From contig WTXD01000332.1 in the NCBI GenBank assembly GCA_022496205.1, forward strand, positions 1 through 12,139: DNA of 12,139 bases, read 5' to 3'. Below the pieces are notes generated by a model. It was not told the DNA's origin, made no database searches, and worked only from the letters and a program-made list of their open reading frames with translations. The first letter of the stretch is position 1; every line of letters begins with the position of its first letter. The stretch comes from Gloeopeniophorella convolvens (taxonomy: Eukaryota; Basidiomycota; Agaricomycetes; Russulales). A program made the position numbers and the translations under genes. Below are positions 7,073-12,139 of this stretch, in pieces.

Positions 7073-7522
7073 TGTCACGAACACTAAGGCCTCAAGGAGG
7101 TCGAACTGCTCAGAACACTAGAGCAAATCCAGCCCTACCAGTAAATACCCTACGCATCGCTCACAATGCGACGCGTACCACTCACATTGCGACTACAAGT
7201 CGAAATGCATCACGTGACCCTTCACCCCCATTCCTCGCCCTACTCCCTAATGGCCAATTAACCCTGGAATACCCCCAAGATCCTGGACTAGGGATCTCTC
7301 AGAATGGCCATATTACTCGTCCCAAAGTAACCAGAACCTTGATCAAGGTGAAACACTTCATGCGTCCTCTTTGGGACTCTGATCATCAAGAACTCCATGG
7401 GGCCTCAAGCCCCACTCTGCGATGGAATCTAAGAAGCGTATCAGAGAGGAGAGGTTATGGGGAATCCCCTCTGGAATCCCCATCAGTAATTAGACCAGAT
7501 TCGTCTGGGGGGTCTCCAGTAG

Positions 7523-7530
7523 TATATAAG
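7523..7530 (+). promoter_or_regulatory. TATA box of the gypsy LTR
   Basis: TATATAAG, about 450 bp into the 650-bp LTR. It predicts transcription starting about 25-35 bp downstream, near 7550-7560. That is where the sequence complementary to the primer-binding site begins (7558). Confidence 0.65.
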
Positions 7531-7557
7531 ACCCCCATGTATCGCCCAGTGGTCCTC

Positions 7558-7567
7558 AGACTGTCCA
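7558..7567 (+). other. Candidate self-primer at the transcript 5' end
   Basis: AGACTGTCCA is the exact reverse complement of TGGACAGTCT at 7725-7734, and it lies about 35 bp after the TATA box, at the expected RNA start. In Tf1 and related sushi-type elements the first 11 or so nucleotides of the RNA fold back and prime reverse transcription. The same role here is inference. Confidence 0.55.
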
Positions 7568-7723
7568 TCTGTGGCACTCTCATCTGTACCTAGCACTGCA
7601 ATAGCACTGTTAGTGTGTTCCCCTCTTCCTGCAATATCGCAGCTCATCTTCTGTCTCCCCCTTTGACGCTCTCCAAACCCTCTGCTATCCTCTCTGCGCG
7701 CACCCGCGAGTGAGTCCTGACAT

Positions 7724-10700
7724 TTGGACAGTCTCTTACACCCTCTGATCAGCTGCGACCCAGTGTCTTACTCTCACTCTGGAATCACTGCACCCCGGAC
7801 TGCGCTCCTCTCGGACCATACTCAACCTCAGGCACTGATTCGCCCCTCGTCCTATCTTGACCTTGACGCTCCCACCTCTGGACCGTCCAACCCCCTTGAC
7901 TACGGCACTCCCACTCGCGGACTGTCTCCTGAACTCCAGTACCCTCCTCTCGTCTCCACTCCTCGTCCTCCGCCTACACCTCGTTCTCCATCATATCATC
8001 CTCGCTCCCCATCTCCGATCGACGTCGAACCAGGACAAATCCTCGACGTTCTCACAGTACCACCTCGCTCTCCCTCTCCTCATCACTCGGCCTTCGACTT
8101 CTAGTCCGCCTCAGAGCTCAACAGGTGCAAGAACGTTTCGCAGAAATAGTACGCACTTCAGCCATCCCTCAGTCTCCCACTCCTGGCCCCTCTCGCACTG
8201 GTGAACAAGCTCCCAGCCCCTTGGTCGAGCCTACTCCAGCCTCCCCTGTCGTATCCACTCCCCAGCCTCGCTGTCGCGTTTTTGCCTCTTTACTCCCCTT
8301 CGCATCTCTCTATCCTTGCCCCTTCTCCTCATCCTGCATCGTCGACGCATACTCCTGCGCTCAGTCCTGCTCCTGTCCTACTCCTCATCTTGTACCAACT
8401 CCCATACCCTCGCGAGCAGCGACGGTATCCCCTTTAATCTTCGCTCCCAATCCAGCACCTGCTCCTGCCCTTGAAATCCTAGTCGACGTCGCAGTCGAGC
8501 AAATCCCAGACCACGCACCTCCTCCATACCAGGCTCTGCCTCGTCGCTCTCCCTCCATCTCTGAGTTCAGTGAGGACCTCACTGACTACGCCAGAACCAC
8601 TTCGTTCTCCCTCGCCGTGCACCATCCCCTGACTGCGCTCACACCAACCACTACTACCACGAGCGCATCGCCCAAGTCCTACACGGTTACCCAGCAGCAG
8701 TCGGCAACCATCACCAGCCTTTCCACGTCCCTCGCATCAGCAGCGCCCTTTACTACCTCACCCACTTCGACGAATTCCTCCCTGAAGTACGCCCCTTCAG
8801 GTCGATCATCCTCCCCAACACTACATCACCATCCCTTCCACGCGCGTGAACGGAGACAGTCCACCATACGCACCACAGTACATCTGTGCCGTCACCGCTT
8901 ACACTCCCCCTTGTCGAGAACTCCCCCTTGGTGCCATCCGTTACGACTTTACCTACCACCTCATCCACACCTTCAAAAACCTGCGTTCGGCACCCAACGA
9001 CTCTACGAAGGAGCAAGAATTCCCCTTCTCATATTGACTTCCTCGACGGCCGCGTCCTCACCACTGAAGGCAACCTCCACTTCAACCACGGTCGCCTCAT
9101 CCGCATCGACAACCGGTACTCCGTCGTAAACGACGCCTGCAGCCTTTACCCCCACCTCAAACTCTTCACCGCCTACGCTCGCGTTCCCAACAACATCAAG
9201 CAGATAGGCGACGATCCCTTCCTCGTTATCGACTCCAACCTCCTCGCCATCGTCCATATTCCGGTAGAAGAGTTCCTGTAAACCCAGTAAACCAAGTCGA
9301 CTACCTTGTACCAGTAGTAGTATCTGCCCAATCGTTTTCTAGAGTGCGTAGCACCTCTGTGGGAGATACTATTGACTCAGACTCGACTCAGTGGAAGCAC
9401 CACCCCAAGTATTGCTTGAAGGACTCCATCTGATCCCTTACAACGACGACAATCGCCTAACCTTTGACCAAGCCTATCGACGCTTCTTCGACAAATACTA
9501 TCAAGTCCTCATCGTATTATCCGACTCCAGTTCTACGACCCTCGCGCTCGTGTCCACGACTTCTCTACCGACACTCTAGTCCGCTCTGACTCTTGGCTTA
9601 CTCCGGTTCTAACAAGACTTCGACGATCTCTCCCATTCGGACAACTCTTTGACAACGATCTACACCTCAGTCACTGGTTCAACGCTGAAAGGAACATTGT
9701 CCAAAGTGCTGTAGAAGAACAGCACCTCTTTTGGTTCCTTCAACGACCTAGCGGTGTACGCTGGGAACCCATCCAAACCACCAACCTCTGGCTCGAACTC
9801 GAGCTCTTCTGGTGGAACATCGTCCAAGTCCACAAAGAACATCTCATCGAGAAAATCCTTACCGGCCATCAAATCTACTATCTTGAACGCTTCATCACTA
9901 CTCCGTACCAGACTCGTCTCCACTTCGCTCAACTTGTTCTACTTCAAGAAAACCCTCTAGTCCTCTCTACTCTATCCGCTCCGGCCCTTTCTGCAACTAT
10001 ACCTTGCACCTACAAGACGCACACTGGATCATAAGTAATCCTCTCGACCTCGACCTTGTCCAATCAAACAACGACTTCCTATATCCTGTACCACGACGAC
10101 CTCCTCTTATTCCTCCAGCAACCCCTGAATCAGACACCGGAGAAAATAGTTGGAACAACGCCCCAAGCATCGTCAGCAACTTCAGCCTCGACGAAGAACA
10201 AGAAGCAACAGACAACGACGTCCCCAGCATCCACACTATCAGCGACCTCGACCTACAAGACACCAGTGACCTTACCGACACCCAGTATTTAGAGATCTAG
10301 TCAGATCCTCCTGTACCCTGTATTTTAGACTATCAGAGTCTTTCTGTCGCAATCCTGGCATCCAGACCTAATCGTCGACGGTCTCCCAGACACCGTCCTC
10401 CGACACCACTACCGCAAGTAGCGTTACCACCAGTACAACGTACGCCAACCCCTGAAGATCCAAGAAACCTCAGCAGAACCCGACTCATCGACATCCAACG
10501 TGATAACGTTGCGCACCACCCAGAAATCATCTACATCGGCCAAACCTTGCCTACCCGAAACTACCTTGGTTTTCACAACTTCCGACGCTGGTGCAGAGAA
10601 GAATACAATCGTCGCCAACTCCGTATCATCAGTTTCCCCCACGATCTCCACGAACTCGCCAACTTTACTAGCGATCCTCTGCACTTTGAAGGCTATCTGT

Positions 10701-10870
10701 GGAAGCGATCTACAAGAATCTTTCGCGACCACATCGAAGAAGACTACGCCCGCATCGAACGCCATACCATTGATCGACGTCGTCCTATCCTTAACCACGC
10801 TTTCACCATCACATATCATCACAACGTCAACACCTACACTGTGCAAGTTGTAGGACTCCCTATCATCTGA
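7724..10870 (+). pseudogene. Large AUG-free coding region ahead of gag, broken by indels (unknown protein)
   Basis: I do not recognise the protein. By eye, protein-like sequence passes through these frames (codon start mod 3): 2 (7724-8104), 1 (about 8101-8590), 0 (8590-8820), 2 (8822-9035), 0 (9035-9275), 2 (9275-9400), 1 (9400-9505), 0 (9505-10031) and 2 (10030-10870), with a TAG at 10298-10300. The first third is Pro/Ser-rich (TPRPPPTPRSPSYHPRSPSP). It then becomes globular, with aromatic- and His-rich segments such as ALYYLTHFDEFLPEVRPF, NLHFNHGRLIRIDNRYSVV, LWLELELFWWNIVQVHKEHL and NYLGFHNFRRWCREEYNRRQ, separated near 10090-10470 by an acidic/Pro-rich linker. No ATG occurs in any frame, so any start must be non-AUG. 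TTG 7724, CTG 7745 and GTG 7763 are in the first frame. The stop TGA (10868-10870) is 10 nt before the gag ATG. The indels could be decay or assembly error. An unrelated inserted sequence is less likely, because the region directly abuts the LTR on one side and gag on the other. Confidence 0.6.
7725..7734 (+). other. Candidate primer-binding site (self-priming type)
   Basis: TGGACAGTCT begins two bases after the LTR end. It starts TGG as tRNA-primed sites do, but I do not recognise a matching tRNA 3' end. It pairs over 10 nt with 7558-7567 in the same RNA. Confidence 0.55.
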
Positions 10871-10880
10871 ATCACTCTTT

Positions 10881-12139
10881 ATGAGTACCGAATTCCAAAG
10901 ATACATCAAAGAGAACAATTGGAACGACCCTAGCCCAGAAGAAATCACTGACATCTCCCGACATCTACCTCCCGGAAGCATTATTAGGAAAATCAGACTT
11001 GACGAAGAAAGCGGACACGTCTACGCCATCGCCACAGTCCTTGGACGAACTCTCGTCCTCGACGAGGCAACCAAGCAAACAGTTTTCACCACTTATCAAG
11101 TACCAGTCCTCGACGCACTCAACGCTTACTACCCACACGCCGATCAACTTCAAGGTTACGCCTGGGCGTCCTTAGAAGGACTTTACAAAGACAAGAAAGT
11201 CCGTTGGAACGAAGGAAGGAAACGGTGGCAATACTTCAACAACCAACCAGTATACTTCGACCCTCCTGAACAAACCCGCGTCGTACCACCACCTACACCA
11301 CCTCCCTCAGACCCCATTAGCTGCAAACTCGCCTCGCACCATACCTGGAGGCTTTGGTACCCCGGAACGTCATCCATCTCCTCAACAAAACCCAATTCCT
11401 GAAGAATCGTCTGAACCAGTTGCGCCTCCATCGTCTCAGCCTCAAGAACTTGTACCTTTCGTCCAGACTCCTATGCCTCCTGTCTCTCGTATCGGACCGA
11501 CTCAGACCCAGTTGCCTCTTCATCTCGTCAGACTCAAGTACCGCCTCCTTTAAACCACCAGTAAACCCACCATCACAAGGAATCACTACTGCTCCGCCCA
11601 AGATGTCTTCCAAATTACTCGGCAGCCCACCAGAACCCTTTGATGGCGCAGAAGCCACTGCCCGCCAATTCCTTTCTCATCTTAACAACTATTATTCGCT
11701 CAATGAAGACCTGTATAACACCGACACCAAGAAGATTGCCGACGCCTATACTCACTTTAAAAACAACACCCGTGCTGGGAATGGGCTCGCGTCCGCATGA
11801 ATGACGCACTCACGAATAAAGCCTACGGCACCTGGAAAGCCTTTGTCGACGCCTTCGAAACTATGTTCACCAACCCGGACCAGAAACAACTCGCTATCAA
11901 CAAGTTCTTCCAGTACCCACAAGGCATTCGCCGCTTCCGCGAATGGTACCAAGATTGGGACGTTGCACGCACTGAAGCTGCCATCACTGACGACACTGTC
12001 ACCATCCCCGTTCTCCGCCATAACCTGAACAATCAACTTGAGCAGAAATACTCTGCTGTCGCAAACAAACCAAAGACGCTTGCGGAAGTCGTTAAGATTA
12101 TCCAAGACTTGACGACTCCTACTGGACGAACCGTCCCAG
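10881..12139 (+). pseudogene. gag: Ty3/gypsy gag: N-terminal domain, Pro-rich linker and capsid, frameshifted, 3'-incomplete
   Basis: It starts at ATG 10881, the first ATG after the predicted RNA start. Residues 1-130 form a compact unrecognised domain (FQRYIKENNWND, GHVYAIATVLGRTLVL, YAWASLEGLYKDKKVRW). A Pro/Gln-rich linker follows (PTPPPSDP, PERHPSPQQNP, SQPQELVPFVQTPMPP). The capsid starts near 11603 (PEPFDGAEATARQFLSHLNN) and continues EWARVRMNDALTNKAYGTW, FVDAFETMFTNPDQKQLAI and FREWYQDWDVARTEAAI to the window end. This is the retrotransposon Gag pattern of Ty3/gypsy elements, which builds the virus-like particle. The frame changes by eye near 11305, 11512, 11553 and 11780 (0 to 1 to 0 to 2 to 1). 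The last falls in GGGAATGG and looks like loss of one G. The copy is broken as read. The zinc knuckle, protease and pol would follow outside. Confidence 0.82.

Larger units (their letters stand above)
7073..7722 (+). mobile_element. 5' LTR of the gypsy element (650 bp)
   Basis: Starts TGTCACGAACACTAAGG and ends GAGTCCTGACA, with TGTCA/TGACA inverted ends. The left edge is exact because copia pol stops being readable there. The right edge is followed by the candidate primer-binding site two bases later. It has a TATA box at 7523. Short internal repeats include CTCACAATGCGAC and CTCACATTGCGAC (about 7149-7194). The ORF at 7015-7593 across it is not a gene. Confidence 0.85.
7073..12139 (+). mobile_element. 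Ty3/gypsy retrotransposon, 5' part, nested in copia pol
   Basis: It begins with a complete LTR at 7073, followed by a candidate primer-binding site, a long broken upstream coding region, and gag with a Ty3/gypsy-type capsid. Pol and the 3' LTR lie beyond the window. It interrupts the copia pol frame at 7072/7073, so it inserted after the copia element. The expected target duplication is CTGGT (7068-7072), to be found again after its 3' LTR. Confidence 0.88.

Noticed and set aside
7015..7593. 192-codon plus-strand ORF
   Set aside because: It runs from antisense copia pol into the gypsy LTR across the nested-insertion junction at 7073.
7723..7745. tRNA-type primer-binding site
   Set aside because: It starts with TGG, but the following bases match no tRNA 3' end I recognise. 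The 10-nt match to the RNA 5' end explains it better.
10424..10981. 185-codon minus-strand ORF opposite the upstream gypsy ORF and gag start
   Set aside because: The plus strand has the more protein-like sequence, with aromatic and charged clusters. The minus frame crosses the ORF/gag junction and has no splice or family support.

Overview
The window looks like transposon-rich DNA from a fungus, most likely a basidiomycete. The protein-like reading frames are interrupted by 49-59 bp introns with GTNNGT donors, CTAAT/CTAAC/CTGAC branch sites and TAG/CAG acceptors. The mobile DNA is Ty1/copia and Ty3/gypsy LTR elements. No rRNA, tRNA, CRISPR array or prokaryotic signal was seen.

Layout. (1) 1-1925, + strand: the 3' part of an unrecognised spliced gene with three clear introns. 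Its last exon is split by a 568-bp solo LTR (1086-1653) flanked by a perfect 5-bp duplication, CAAGT; the same reading frame resumes after the LTR. (2) 1926-3791: no gene. Two diverged copies of a palindrome-rich repeat built on ACGGWCCGT (2034-2330 and 3195-3530) flank a copia-type solo LTR (2684-3169, TSD TCTAA). A small tandem repeat carrying ATGAGTCAT palindromes lies at 3639-3733. (3) 3792-4397, - strand: a compact unknown gene of three exons, about 163 codons, which single ORFs do not reveal. (4) 4589-7072, - strand: the 3' half of a copia retrotransposon (3' LTR, polypurine tract, RNase H and reverse transcriptase), inactivated by a stop codon and a frameshift. (5) 7073-12139, + strand: the 5' part of a Ty3/gypsy element that starts precisely inside the copia pol frame, so it is a nested, younger insertion. 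It has a 650-bp 5' LTR, a candidate self-priming primer-binding site, a 3.1-kb broken coding region ahead of gag, and then gag, which runs off the window.

The most unusual feature is in the gypsy element. On my reading, the + strand has no ATG in any frame from just after 7539 (upstream of the predicted transcript start) to 10881, where the gag ORF begins. This is over 3.3 kb, although the stretch clearly encodes protein-like sequence. It fits an RNA in which upstream AUGs are excluded so that scanning ribosomes reach gag, with the upstream protein started at a non-AUG codon. A 10-nt self-complementarity between the predicted transcript start and the site just inside the LTR matches the self-priming arrangement known from Tf1/sushi-type elements.

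Several frames carry indels. These could be decay or assembly errors, and the sequence alone cannot separate the two. All coordinates and motif searches were done by eye.
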